Assembly (NCBI GenBank): GCA_015499985.1
Contig: JAAAUF010000529.1
Location: forward strand, 1 to 29,078
Direction of reading: 5' to 3'
Length of the DNA stretch: 29,078 nucleotides
Source of the DNA: Haplosporangium gracile
Lineage: Eukaryota; Mortierellomycota; Mortierellomycetes; Mortierellales; Mortierellaceae
The notes beneath the pieces were generated by a model. That model saw only the letters and a list, made by a program, of their open reading frames with translations. It was not told the DNA's origin and made no database searches. Positions 8,769 to 19,783 of this stretch are shown in pieces. Both the position numbers and the translations under genes were made by a program. How positions within the stretch are numbered: the stretch's first letter is position 1; each line of letters opens with the position of its first letter.

Positions 8769-9225
8769 CTATGCAGACTTGGTCTCTGTCGACGAAGGAG
8801 CAACCGGGACAGAGGTTTCAACAGGGGCGGGCGCACTCTGAGCGGGAACAGATAGTACTGCTGGAGATGCCGGCTCAGGTGCAGATGTGCTGGCAGCAGC
8901 TGCAACATTGGCGTTGGCGACTGCAGCCTCAGCCTGGCGGTTCATCTCCTCTACCCTAGTCTGCTGTACAACTTCGTACTGCCATGTTCCCTTGCTCTCT
9001 CTATGTGTATAGTATGAACAAACGATGTGCCAATTGGGCCAGCCAGTAAGCATTCCTTGTCGACTTCAAGTACCTACTATCTCATCGGATCAAGGGTGCA
9101 TTGCGACAAAGTCATATCCAAAATTACCTCTGGTACTTCTTGAACATGGGCTCCCAGATGTAAAAGCCAGACATGACGCCGACGCCTGCGGCGATAACCA
9201 AGGGGATATTGCGGTTGAAGCTCAT
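8769..9225 (-). CDS. Small single-pass membrane protein, unrecognised
   Basis: Exon 1 is 9225-9128 and exon 2 is 9000-8769, with a 127-base GTAATT...TAG intron between, giving 109 residues. The N-terminus MSFNRNIPLVIAAGVGV leads into one hydrophobic segment (about residues 7-25) with glycines, then YIWEPMFKKYQ and a charged helix to about residue 55. The rest is an Ala/Pro/Ser/Val-rich low-complexity tail. A short basic start, one membrane helix and a charged helix behind it is the layout of small mitochondrial inner-membrane assembly or accessory proteins in fungi, but I cannot name the family. The intron splits the codon after YQ, and splicing gives KKYQRESKGTWQYE. The gene lies 1.2 kb from the divergent PMP47 gene. 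Confidence 0.75.
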
Positions 9226-10402
9226 AGTGATTGTGTTTTTTATGTGAATGAGGTGTTAAAAGTAAATGAATGTGAATGTAAATGGGGAGAATCTGATTCA
9301 ACCTTCTTTTTCACCCGATTGAAGTAAAGAAATTCGGACCTGGAAAAGCCACCCAGTCAGTCCAAGTTCAATGAAGGGAAAAATCAGATCGCGATCCGCC
9401 TGAAAAGATGCGAGGGAGAGACAGGCGAGCAGGAGAAGAAAGAAGCGACTGAGCGTCGTTCTAGAAAAACATATCTCTTACAAACAGGTGGAAAAGAGAC
9501 TAGGGATGCGTGATGTCAGAAGGGAGCGGAGGAGGAGAGTGGGGTAGACGAACTGTGCTGTCTATGTTTTTCTATGCGAGAAGGAAGGGCGACGTGAGGC
9601 AATGACTGAGAGCGAGAGAAGAGATATATATATTTATGTATGATGATCCTGAACAATAATCCGGGGTAACAAGCGAGAGGAGAGATCAGGGACCGACTGT
9701 GTGAGATGACGAGAGCTCTTTTTCTCGAGTAGACAGTGAAATGAGTGAACGGGAAATGTTTGACCGAGAAAGGAGGAAGAGGTGTCCACGGAGCAAACAA
9801 AAAGGGACGATCGCCCACTCTTTTGTCGGTCCGCCTTGACACTGGTCAAAAGGGATCAAAAAAAAAAAAAAAAACGGTCAAAAGTCAAATTGGAATTCCT
9901 GACCGAGAGGAGGACTCTTCCCACGCAAGTTCTCGTCTTCGGAAAAAAAGGGGAGCACCTCCACTTTTCGATGATGGATAAAGAACAATGCTGTTCTTGT
10001 TGAAGAGTGTGAGGATGTGTGGATGAAGAGTAATTGCAAGAAGAAGAAAAGTCAACGTGCCTGACGATTGAAGGCCAACTCAGGAGTAGCCTCCAACAAG
10101 CTAGTTTAGATGATTGCAAGTACAGTACAAAAGACAGCAGAAAGCGATTTTCATGTGACACGACATGAGTCGAGATGCAGATCCGGGGCACTCAAAAAAG
10201 CGAGAAAAGAAAAAAACGGTCGACGGACAAGTCAGCGAAGAGTGGCACAACTTCTTGGTCAGCTTCCTTCTTTCCCCTTTTCTACTTCTCTTTTTCATTC
10301 TTCTCTTCTCCTTTTTTGTCCTCTTTTCCTCACTCCTCTCTCTCTTTTGTACATTCACCCCTACTCCCCTTCTCTCCCCTCCACACTTAATACACATCAA
10401 CC
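9226..10402. promoter_or_regulatory. Divergent intergenic region upstream of two genes
   Basis: About 1.18 kb lies between the starts of the minus-strand small membrane protein gene and the plus-strand PMP47 gene, so both promoters must be here. It contains a 16-17 base A run near 9858, a purine-rich stretch at about 9480-9560, and a long pyrimidine-rich block at 10262-10395 just before the PMP47 ATG, typical of fungal core promoters and leaders. No coding frame stands out. Confidence 0.55.
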
Positions 10403-12376
10403 ATGTCTGACAGCACAGTTCACGCCATTGCCGGTACGTCCATTACTTCCCTCATCCCTACTCGTCTTTCTTCGTCGCATGCCTCTCTTTTTCCATACCA
10501 CCCCACTCTTCACAACCACAAGTCGAAGCTGTCGGCAGAAACAAACAAAGGACAACGACAGCAAGGAGACACAAAGACACAGGAGCCATAGTAGTTCATT
10601 CATACACGCCTCACCTAGTTGAACCTCCGCCTTACCCGCTTTCTTTTTCCTTATGAACAACAAAATAGGTGCCGGAGGTGGAATCATTTCCATGGCATTG
10701 ACCTATCCCTTGATCACCATCAGCAGCAGACTCCAAGTCCAGAAGAACAAGGAAAGCAAGGAAGCCTACAAGGTACAGCGACAGGGAGTGTTCATGCTGC
10801 TTTTTGAACGATGGGTCACAGTTCAATTAAAGTGACAAATCTAGTGTAATCGCACTCACAAGACCGTAAACACAACTCTTGATACAATAGAGCGGTTTGG
10901 ATGCCGTCAAGAAGATCGTCGCCAAGGAGGGTATCTCCGGTCTTTACTCGTACGTATCTCTTCCTTGGCACGATTGCCATTGGCATTGTCCTTGGCGATT
11001 GTTGTTTCTTTTGATTGCGGTTGTCAAGCTGGATCAGCCTTTTTTCTTGTGTCCCGGACGACATCATCAACAACATGGTCACACAGGGTGGAGGAATAGG
11101 AATAGGCTGACACTTCCACTTAATCCCATGTGCAACACTTTTTTTTTCGGCTGAGTATCAACAGTAACAACAAAAATATCAACTTACTAACCCTACTTCT
11201 CACCCTCCCTACGTTTGTGTAATTTCCTTAGTGGATTGGACAGCGCGTTGTTCGGTATCTCGCTCACCAACTACTGCTACTACTATTTCTATGAGTTCAC
11301 AAAGTCAGTCATCAACAAGGCTCAGATGAGCACTCTTGAGTCCATGTCTGCTGGAGCCGTCGCCGGTACGTTTCTTCTTGTCCGCTTTGTGTGTTGCACT
11401 TTTTGAAGTGGGCGATCTTGTTTTTGAATTTTTTTTTGGCTATCTGAAACTTCACCCCCTGGCTGTGCGTGGATTTGAGATGCGGAAATAAACTCGCTCA
11501 TTGGTGGCATGTACTAAATTCCTTTGTTAATTATTTTCTTGTTTAATAGGTGCCGCAACTGTCATGATCACCAACCCCATCTGGGTCATCAACGTAAGTC
11601 GCTCATCGAAGATATACTTTTAACTCAGGACCAACATACCGACTCTCTGAACAACTTCAGATCAAACCACGCCGTTCAAAACATGCTGACAGAACTTTTT
11701 TCTACACCTTCCGAAAAAAAAAAAAAAAAAAAAAAAAATAGACCCGCATTGCGACCCGCAACGCAAGCACTCCCAACTCGCGTCCCTTGGGCACCTTGGA
11801 GACCGCTCAGCAGATGATCAAGGACAATGGCTTCAAGTCCTTCTGGCAGGGTGTCATGCCCGCCCTCATCTTGGTTGCCAACCCCATCATCCAGTACACC
11901 GTCTTTGAGAAGATCAAGGCCCGTATTGCCAAGACCCGTGCTCTTAGCGGCTTTGACTTCTTCTTGCTTGGAGCTATCTCTAAGCTTGCTGCTACCAGCA
12001 TCACCTACCCTTACATGTGCGTCCTTTTTTTCCCTTATTCTTTTTTGGAGTCTTTCTCGCACTCTTTTATATATATCCGATCTCTAACCTCCCACCCTTC
12101 TCATTTCTGTACCCAAAACAAAATAGTGTGGTGAAGTCGCGTATGCAGTTGAAGCAGTCGGACGACGCCAAGGAGCGGTACAGCTCGATCATGGACGGAT
12201 TCCGCAAGATCATCAAGTACGAGGGTGTTGCCGGTCTCTACAATGGCATCTCTTCCAAGATTGTTCAGTCCATCCTCACTGCCTCATTCCTCTTTATGGC
12301 CCAGGCCTCTTTGGTTGAGTATGTCGCTCGTCTCTTGGTTAGCCTTGGCATGCGTGCTCCCCCTAAGCGCATCTAA
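10403..12376 (+). CDS. PMP47: Peroxisomal adenine-nucleotide carrier, PMP47/SLC25A17 type
   Basis: Seven exons: 10403-10433, 10669-10772, 10891-10949, 11232-11365, 11550-11593, 11742-12016 and 12127-12376. They sum to 897 bases, or 298 residues, the usual mitochondrial carrier family length. Three repeats are visible, with carrier motifs YPLITISSRLQVQ, NPIWVINTRIATR and YPYIVVKSRMQLK, each followed by the typical EG or DNG...LYxG/FWQG loop (KEGISGLYSG, DNGFKSFWQG, YEGVAGLYNG). The WVINTR and KSRMQLK forms fit the peroxisomal PMP47/ANT1 branch, which exchanges ATP for AMP (and probably CoA or NAD) across the peroxisomal membrane to support fatty-acid activation and beta-oxidation. The subfamily is by motif similarity; peroxisomal location is inferred. 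Intron 5 ends in a run of about 24 A directly before its TAG. Confidence 0.93.
11714..11738 (+). repeat. Poly-A run at an intron 3' end
   Basis: A run of about 25 A stands directly before the TAG acceptor of PMP47 intron 5, exactly where a pyrimidine tract would be expected. It is prone to sequencing and replication slippage. Confidence 0.9.
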
Positions 12377-12411
12377 GCGGTGAAGTCTCTTTGTTTAAGA
12401 GATGACGATGG

Positions 12412-12444
12412 NNNNNNNNNNAAAAAAAAAAAAAAAAAAAAAAA
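12412..12444. other. Assembly gap followed by poly-A
   Basis: Ten N at 12412-12421 are followed by 23 A. This is a scaffolding gap of unknown true size in the 3' region of PMP47, about 35 bases after its stop codon. Neither coding frame is touched. Confidence 0.98.
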
Positions 12445-12574
12445 GGTATAGATGTTTCTCATTTGCAATTATGTAGATTTAAAACAATGTGTCATAAACT
12501 ATTTATTAGAACATGCAATGCATTCAATTGAGTATTATTGAAGGATTATATGTTGTTTTTATATTAGGTGGAAG

Positions 12575-12610
12575 GGGGTAAAATAGATAAATAGATAAAA
12601 TAGATAAAAT
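12575..12610 (+). repeat. Short A/T-rich tandem repeat
   Basis: Imperfect units of AAATAGAT or AAAATAGAT lie just beyond the permease stop codon, in the space between two convergent genes. A role in the 3' ends is possible but not shown. Confidence 0.7.
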
Positions 12611-12616
12611 CTCTTC

Positions 12617-15600
12617 TCAATGTCCTCCTGGTGGTGGTAACGACGGTGATGATGAGTAGAGGGTATCCAAAGATTGTTGTCCCTTTCGTTCCATCTCATT
12701 TTCCACACCACCATAATTCAGCTCACCATCCTCCTTGGTGTTTTCAGATCTAGTCCTGTCAACCGTCGAGGACCGTGCGGCGTACGGTAACTGTAATAAC
12801 TTGGACCGTGACCGTGACCAGGATCCTGATCCTGATCCAGTACCAGAACCACCAACTCCACTACCATCACTCTCATCCGATGTCGTCTGCTGTTGTTGTT
12901 GTATGTGTTGCAGCTGTTGAAGGCGCTGCTGGTATATATGATCGGCACCATTTCCATTTCCACGGGCACCGGTCCCGTCCAGCCGATCGATCTCAATCTC
13001 CGTCATTTCCTGTCCTCCTGGTCCTGCTACTGGTGGCGACTGCTTGCCAAGGCTGCTCCCTCGACTCCGCGGTGTACCTGTCCCGCTCACACCACCAGGC
13101 AAATACTCCTGCCCATCATCCACCACCCCACTCTCTCCTCCACAACTCCTCTCACTTACCCTCCCACTACTCACCCCACCACCCAACCTCCTCCCAAGCT
13201 GCCGTTCATACTGTCTCCTGAGATGCTCATCATTAAAACCCCGGTAATTTACCGTATCGACGGAAAAGTTCTCGTGCAGAACCCGCATCGGGTCATTCTG
13301 GACCAGTCGCGGGTTATTGACTTCGGAATGCCTACGTCCATAGAAGAGGTAGATCACGATCCCGATACCGACCCACACCAGGAGCCGGATGATGACTTCG
13401 CGTTTCGCGCCCTGGATTAAAAGGATTGAAGATGCTGCTCCAATTCCTGGTAATAAAAACGGACCTATTACCATCATTTTTTTTTTTCGAATAAAGGAGT
13501 CTACATAGTGAGTACGTACTGTAGGCATAGGGGGTCGCGTAAAGAAAAGGAGACACAGAGGCAAACAAAAACAAATAAAAACGCGTGGTAAAAAAAGTTT
13601 TTACCTCCAGGGACTTTAAAGCGGCGGGGGACGGTTTTACGGGTATAGCGGAGGATGATGACTCCAATGTTGACGACAAAGAATGTCAGAATCGTGCCCA
13701 ACGAAGCCATATCGCTCAAGACTTCAATCGGCAAAAGACCTCCGCAGATAGCACATACAATGCCTGTAAACAGTGTGCCCAAATGAGGGATCTGCGTCAT
13801 ATGAAATAAACAAATACAACACACAAAAATAAACAAACGGTCAATCCATGTAAGAATTCGCATGACTCGGTCAAAAGACAAAACTTCTTCGGCTGTTGAA
13901 GAAATAGTCGAAACATGAAACTTCTTTGACTGTTTGAATAAACAAAAAAAAATGAGTCGAAAGGAGTAATGTACCTTGTGTTTGGGGTGAATTTTGGAAA
14001 AGAAGCGGGGTATGAGACCGTCGTTAGACATGGAGTAAAAGACACGAGGCTGAGCGATCAAGAGGACAAGAATGACAGACGTGGTAGCCGCAAGGGCCCC
14101 CACATCTGTTAGAACCATGAGCCACTTCATGTTGGTTGTCCGGACAACCGACACCAACGGGTACCTATCATGCAAGTCCGCATAATTGTGCACGCCCATA
14201 ATGACCGCACTGAGTGAGATGTAGATGACAGCACTAATCCCCAGCGTACTCAGAATACCAATGGGCAAACTGACTTGTGGCTCCCGTGCCTCCTGTGCGG
14301 TAGTGGAGATACTGTCGAATCCTATGTAGGCGAAAAAGACTGTTGAAGTTCCCTGCAAGATGCCTGTTGGGCCAAATTGGCCAGAATTGATGTCCTTTGG
14401 GACGATGTACGGGTGGTAATTCTCGGTTTTGATGAACGGAATCAGGGCAAATATCATGATGATCAGCACCAGGATCTTGAACATCACCAGGACGTTGTTG
14501 ATCTTGGCCGTGAGGTGGATCCCGAAGTAGATGGTGAAAGTAACGATCAGGACGATGCAAAACGCCGGCGCATTGAAGTAGTCCTCCGTGAGTTCAAAGA
14601 CGTCCGATGTCCATTTGATCGGGGCCTTGGTCCACTCGTCCGATAACTCGTAGTCAAAGGCATCCTTCACAAACGCGACAAAGTACGATGACCATCCTAT
14701 TGAGACCGTCGCCGCTCCAACCATGTACTCCAAGATGAGATTCCACGAGATGATCCATGCAGCCAGCTCGCCCAGTGTCGCGTATGCGTATGTATAGGCG
14801 GATCCTGAAATGGGAATCATAGACGCCATCTCGGCATACGACAGAGCAGCGATTCCTGAAACGACGCCTCCTAGGATAAACGAGATAGTCACTGCTGGGC
14901 CTGCTTGAGTCCTTGCAGCCGTGCCTGAGTCATTGTATTGACCCAACGATTAGGGGATGGTGTCATCATAACACACAGCAAAGGAAGGATATAAATAGGG
15001 AAACGGAAAGAAATGTAAGTTCGGTGATCATCTATCTTCATACACGAGCAATAGGAGATTTTTTACGAATAGAAGGGCAAGGGCAATTAACATAAAAAAG
15101 TTGCTGGTCTCAAGGTTATTTTCCTTCTTAGCGTCGTTGTCGGCAAGACGGCCAGAAGGCAAACCGTGAAAACGGACAACAGCCAAGGTCGCAAAAGAAA
15201 ATTAAAAAAAAAAGCGCGAAACCAAGGACAGACATCAACAATGCACCGTGCAAAATAGAAGAAAAAAAGGGCGCATGGATAATCAACAAATGCGACTTAC
15301 CAAGGAGGACATACACGCCTGTGCCGACCACAGCGCCTATGGTCACGTTCGTTTTTGTTTTGAAAGCGAGTGCGAGAGAGTTAGTAAAGAGAAAAAAAAA
15401 GAAGAGCAAGGCCACAAGCGAGACAAGCAGGAATGTGCTCACTCAGTCAGTCAGGACGCATCATTGGCTATTCTCGGCCATCCTCTTTACCATACAGACC
15501 CTGAGGGGATGATGCGCCGAACATACTGCTCACAATCTCAATCGCACGCTCTTCCCCTTCTCCTTCCCTTCTCGATTTTTTTTATTATTTGCCAATGCAG

Positions 15601-16656
15601 CGGTGGAGCCAATTTTTTTTTCATTATATGGTAGAATCCGAGCTCAGTAGCGGAGCGCGTATTAAAAAATGTCTGAAGCCAATTGATAAGGAACAAACTC
15701 CTGGGAGCCGGTCGCGTGGTGCATGAGAGGAGATCGAAAAAAACACAAGAACAAGGAAGGACTCGAGAAAAAGTGAGGGGGAGCGGAATGAAAGGGGGAT
15801 GAGACGGATACCCGACTAAAATGATCCCTTGCCTTCTAGAACGCCTTGTTCTGCACACAACTCAATTATCTATTTTTCAGATAATAAGGTGGAATGGTGT
15901 GTATATATGTGTATGCGTACAGATGCAGAGAAAAGGAGCGGAAAGGTGCTCAGTGCACCAAGGGAGCGACGAAGGGAGAGGAAAGGGGTAGAAAAAGAGA
16001 TGGATATCGACCAAAGAGTCGATCTTCAAAGAAAATTCCTGCACGATGACACGCGCGCCTCTTCGTACTCATTCTGCACACACACTGCACACACACGAAC
16101 GCACGCCAACCAAACTCCAGCAGTTGTTGTTGTGCATCCGCATATTTACGACAGAGGGTTGCGTAGGGTTTGAGGGAGCACAAAACATAAAAAAAAGCAA
16201 GGGAGTTGTTGAAAAAAGGCAGTAGGTGGGAAAAGAACACATCATGAGCCTGTTGGTGTTTGTTGAGTTATTCTGTCATTTCTCTCTCTTCGTGTCTTCC
16301 TGTTGTTCAACCTATATGTCGAGCTAGTGCCTTTGCTTGCTACGTCCCAAAACGACTACAGCACGACAAGGAAACCTCTGCCAACGAATTAAAACAAGAA
16401 AAAGAACAAAAAAATAACTCAATTGCATACCAAGGCCGACAAGAGTGAGCTCGATAGGGCCGAGGGATCGGTTGAACTTGGTTTCGGCAACTTCGGCGTT
16501 ATATTCGAGACGGGCGAGGGTCTGAATGGAGATGAGTCGGCGGGCGTGGAATCGTAGTTTGGATTCGTCGGGTTTCCTGAATGGTGTCTGACCTGTGTAG
16601 TAGTAACCGTCGTCATCGTCCATCCCCCCGAACTGAAGAGTCGGTGGTTTCGACAT
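12617..16656 (-). CDS. Cationic amino-acid transporter, APC superfamily CAT type
   Basis: Five exons: 16656-16431, 15336-15301, 14924-13975, 13791-13605 and 13464-12617. They sum to 2,247 bases, or 748 residues. The ATG gives MSKPPTLQFGGMDDDDG, a hydrophilic N-terminus with FNRSLGPIELTLVGLG leading into membrane helix 1. The split helix-1 motif GAVVGTGVYVLLG is followed by RTQAGPAVTISFILGGVVSGIAALSYAEMA, the CAT/SLC7 signature, then further helices and FKVPGGPFLLPGIG before the last helices (IIRLLVWVGIGIVIYLFYGRRHS). It should move basic amino acids across the plasma or vacuolar membrane. The last 230 or so residues form a hydrophilic Gly/Ser/Gln-rich tail with an RQLGRRLGGG segment. Intron 1 is 1,094 bases, unusually long here, and exon 2 has only 36 bases. 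Acceptor choice at exon 5 (13465) was made because it rejoins VPGG to PFLLPGIG. Confidence 0.92.
15337..16430 (-). other. Long first intron of the amino-acid transporter
   Basis: 1,094 bases with donor GTATGC and acceptor CCATAG. It contains no convincing gene. A telomere-box-like cluster (AGGGTTGCGTAGGGTTTGAGGG region, about 16150-16172) and purine-rich tracts are present. Most other introns in this window have 85-185 bases, so regulatory content or a second promoter is possible. Confidence 0.65.
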
Positions 16657-19600
16657 TGTCCTCACGAGTAGTTGCTGTTGCTGTTATTGTTTCGTTTTGT
16701 TGCAATGGAGGGTTTGGAGTGTTGGGTGTTTGTTGATTTGCTGGTTTGGTGTTGCTGTGCTGGAGGAATAAAACACAAAAAAGGGGGAGAAGAAAAATGG
16801 ACAGGGTAGGGAAATGTGTTGTTGAGTGTTGGGTGAACAAAAAGGTGAATGACTGGACGAGTCTGACCCAACGGTTCGGAAAATAAGTGTGTCAGGAAGA
16901 AAGACGAGGGAAGTGTGAAATAATAAAAGGCTACGGTATTTGAGTAATGCGAGTTGTTGTTGCTGTTGATGTTATTTTGAATGTAGGCATGTAGCAAAGA
17001 CAAGAGCTGATGAGAGGAAGAGGTGTATGTCAAGAGGAATGAGGAACGGGTATGATGAGGAGAAAGGAGCAGGTCTTGACAAAGAATTAAGAAAAAAAAG
17101 AGCGAAAAAAAAAAAAAAGAGTACAGGAGGGAAGGAAGGAAGAGAGAAACGAGAGAACAACAGGAAACAGAAGCAGCTAAACACGAGAGTAAGTGATAGT
17201 GCATCCGTTTTTGCGTTTGTTTGTGTTTGCCAGTAACAATGCTGAAAGAGAGGGCGAGTATTGTGTCTACAGTGTGAAAAAAGGCAGTGAAAAAGGATGC
17301 TATCTGTGTCTGCGATGAATGTTTGTGTTCAATGCTGGCAGGCCAGGGAAGGTGGAAGTGTGAGTAAGGAAGAAGGAAGAAGAAGGGAGGAAGGAGTGGT
17401 GAGGATGCGACCAATTGAGTGTGTAATGTTGGTGTGTGTTTGTTTGTTTATGTTTGTGTATGTTGATTATTGTTGTTGTTGACAGGCGTGAGCAGAAACC
17501 AAGGCAAGAAAAAAATAAACAGAAGAAGGACGAATGGTATGGTAATGGTCACGGCAGGGATGGATGGTAAACATATGCAATCTTAAAGTATGGAGCAGAA
17601 GCAAGGGACGTAGTCAGAAGCAGGGGCGAAGATAGAAGGAGAGAAGGAAGGAAGGAGAGAGGGGAGAAGTAGAAAGACAGAAGAGAAGAAGCAATTAGAA
17701 AAGGGGAAAAGAAGGAATGAAAGAAAAGGGAAACGTAGAACGGAAAGAGAGGCGATTTGCAAATTGGAAAAAGGGCCACCATTGGTCGATAACAACGGCA
17801 GCAGCAGCACAGTGTTGCAGCAACCACAAAAAACAGCTTTTTAACGGCCATAAGGATACGCTAATTCAATTTTATTTTTTTTTAAAAAAAGAACGTTTAA
17901 AGCAGGGTTCGATTCGTCGGCGGCATATCATCGTTCCTTTTGTTTACTGGATTGGATTCTCAATTGGTCTCTCTCCCCTTAGTGGCGCCATAGACCTGCG
18001 TTTCTATGGTATGAACCTACGGATGTTCCTATGAGGATCTTAACATTCTGTACACATTTTTATTCAAACAGGTTCTTTGGCACCCTTGCACATCGACATT
18101 TTCATCACCATCATCACCATCAATTATCTCCGGATGGCATGCGATTGGTCAGCGATGACAAGGCAAGACATCGCCGATAGAACAGCTATTCTCAACTAGA
18201 CAATTGCCAAGGCCGGGAAAAAAAAAAGTCTAATAGCAGAATGAACTGCCTTCTTGGCCTTACCTTATCTTGCCTTGCGCCAATGTTTCTTATGAAGTGA
18301 GGCCAAGACGACGTCAAAAAGAAATAAGGGCCTCCCTCTTGGTTCTCGGAAAGAGACAGACTGGAAGAAGTATGGACGCCATGTGGAGACAGAATGTCAC
18401 CCAGGCTGTAGCATTTTTCTTTCTTCGTGTCACTTGCTTGTTTGACATTTTTTTTCTCCTTTGTCGATCACATCTATTCTTTCAACCCCCTGGTTCGATG
18501 GCAAGTGTGTTCAATGAGAGAAGAACGCTCAATTGTTGCCCATGGGATGACGGGATAGTGTCACCTCCGTTTAACTGTTTGTTTGTTTGTTTGTTGTTAT
18601 CTTTTTTGCTCTTGGCATTCTTCTTTTCTTCTCTCAGACCCTCTGTCCGATCGCTTCTTGGCGTGTTTCTCTCGTTTATGCTCTCTTTGTCTTTCCCTCT
18701 TACCTTGTGACCTGCTTTTCATACAAAGACAAGAAAAAAACGACTTTCCCATCAAGTCCCTTATGCCATGGCCACTCTCGATTGTATCCATGGTCGCGTC
18801 TTTTTTGGACTGCTGTTTGAATCGTCCCTTGTTGGCCCTCTTCTTTCAAACTTTTTTTTTCTTTCTTCTTCTTTTTTTTCTTCATTTTCATCTTTTTATT
18901 CTTCTTCAATCGAACTCGCTATTCATCCTTCGCGTTGTCTGCACGACTGTGCCTGCAACCCTCCCTGAGTAGTTTAAATTTCTCTGTTTCCCTTTGACTC
19001 GACAGGGCGCCCAGCGCTCCCCATTTCAATTGACACATTGTGGCTGCGCACTCTGAATAATCGCCATTGCTTCACTCCCTCTCATTTTCCCTCCACACTA
19101 GCTTGAGCTCTCTCCCTCTCTCTCTTTCTATTCCCTTTCTTGACTCTTCTTCTTCCACCCTTCTTTTCACTGTCACTCACTTCTATTACATTCGCCTTCT
19201 TTGCTTCTCTTCCTCCTCTTGTCATTCCCTCCCTTTCTCTCTCTTCATTGGGCAGCACCATCCACTCTCTCAGTCGACCTTCCATTCACTCCTCGCTTTG
19301 TAGTGCCCGCCTCACTCTCTCCCTTTACTCTGCTCACTATCCCGCTGCCCCCATCAGAACTTTCTTTTAACTTGACATCCCTGTTAAAAAACACAACAAG
19401 CTCATCTTTGCATCCCTCCCTTTTTTTACACTCCCCACTCTGCCTCAATCCCCTCTTTACCTTTTCTCACCTCGATACCCTTTTCCTCTTCCTCTAAACG
19501 CCACTTTACTCTTCTCCTCTACTGGATAGCAACAGACACAACACAAACAACAAACTACAACAAACAATCGAATTCATCTAACCAGACAACAGCGACCCTC

Positions 19601-19783
19601 ACCTGAACAGTGAATAGAAAGTCCTTCTTCTTTCTTTGTCCTTCCTTATTCCTGCTACCTGTTCACTTTCCAAAGTCGCATTGAGTCTTTTCTTCCTCCT
19701 TCTCCTTGTCAACTCCATATTCAAATCCCCGGTCGATCCATCTCCTCGGTCACCAATACCCCACTTTCTTTCCATCTTATACC
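16657..19783. promoter_or_regulatory. 3.1-kb divergent intergenic region, no gene seen
   Basis: It separates the start codons of the permease (minus) and the Zn2Cys6 regulator (plus). It holds a G/A-rich block on the plus strand at about 17610-17760, a GTTTG tandem near 18573-18590, CATCAC/CATCATCAC repeats at 18099-18121, and a 700-base pyrimidine-rich block at about 18840-19500 before the regulator start. Many short frames exist on both strands, but all are low-complexity products of these tracts. The last 300 bases probably form the regulator's leader. Confidence 0.55.

Noticed and set aside
13466..13500. Alternative exon 5 start of the permease at the TATGTAG acceptor
   Set aside because: It would insert DSFIRKKKMMVI into the conserved VPGG-PFLLPG junction; the TAATAG acceptor at 13465 restores the expected sequence.
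16662..17414. 250-codon minus-strand frame rich in Ser, Phe, Leu
   Set aside because: It reads through pyrimidine tracts in the divergent intergenic region and lacks any domain or homologous pattern.
17895..17935. GGTTCGATTC, resembling a tRNA B box
   Set aside because: No matching acceptor, D or anticodon stems upstream; the T-stem does not pair.
18099..18121. CATCAC repeats as a CRISPR-like array
   Set aside because: A simple hexamer microsatellite with no spacer structure, in a eukaryotic genome.
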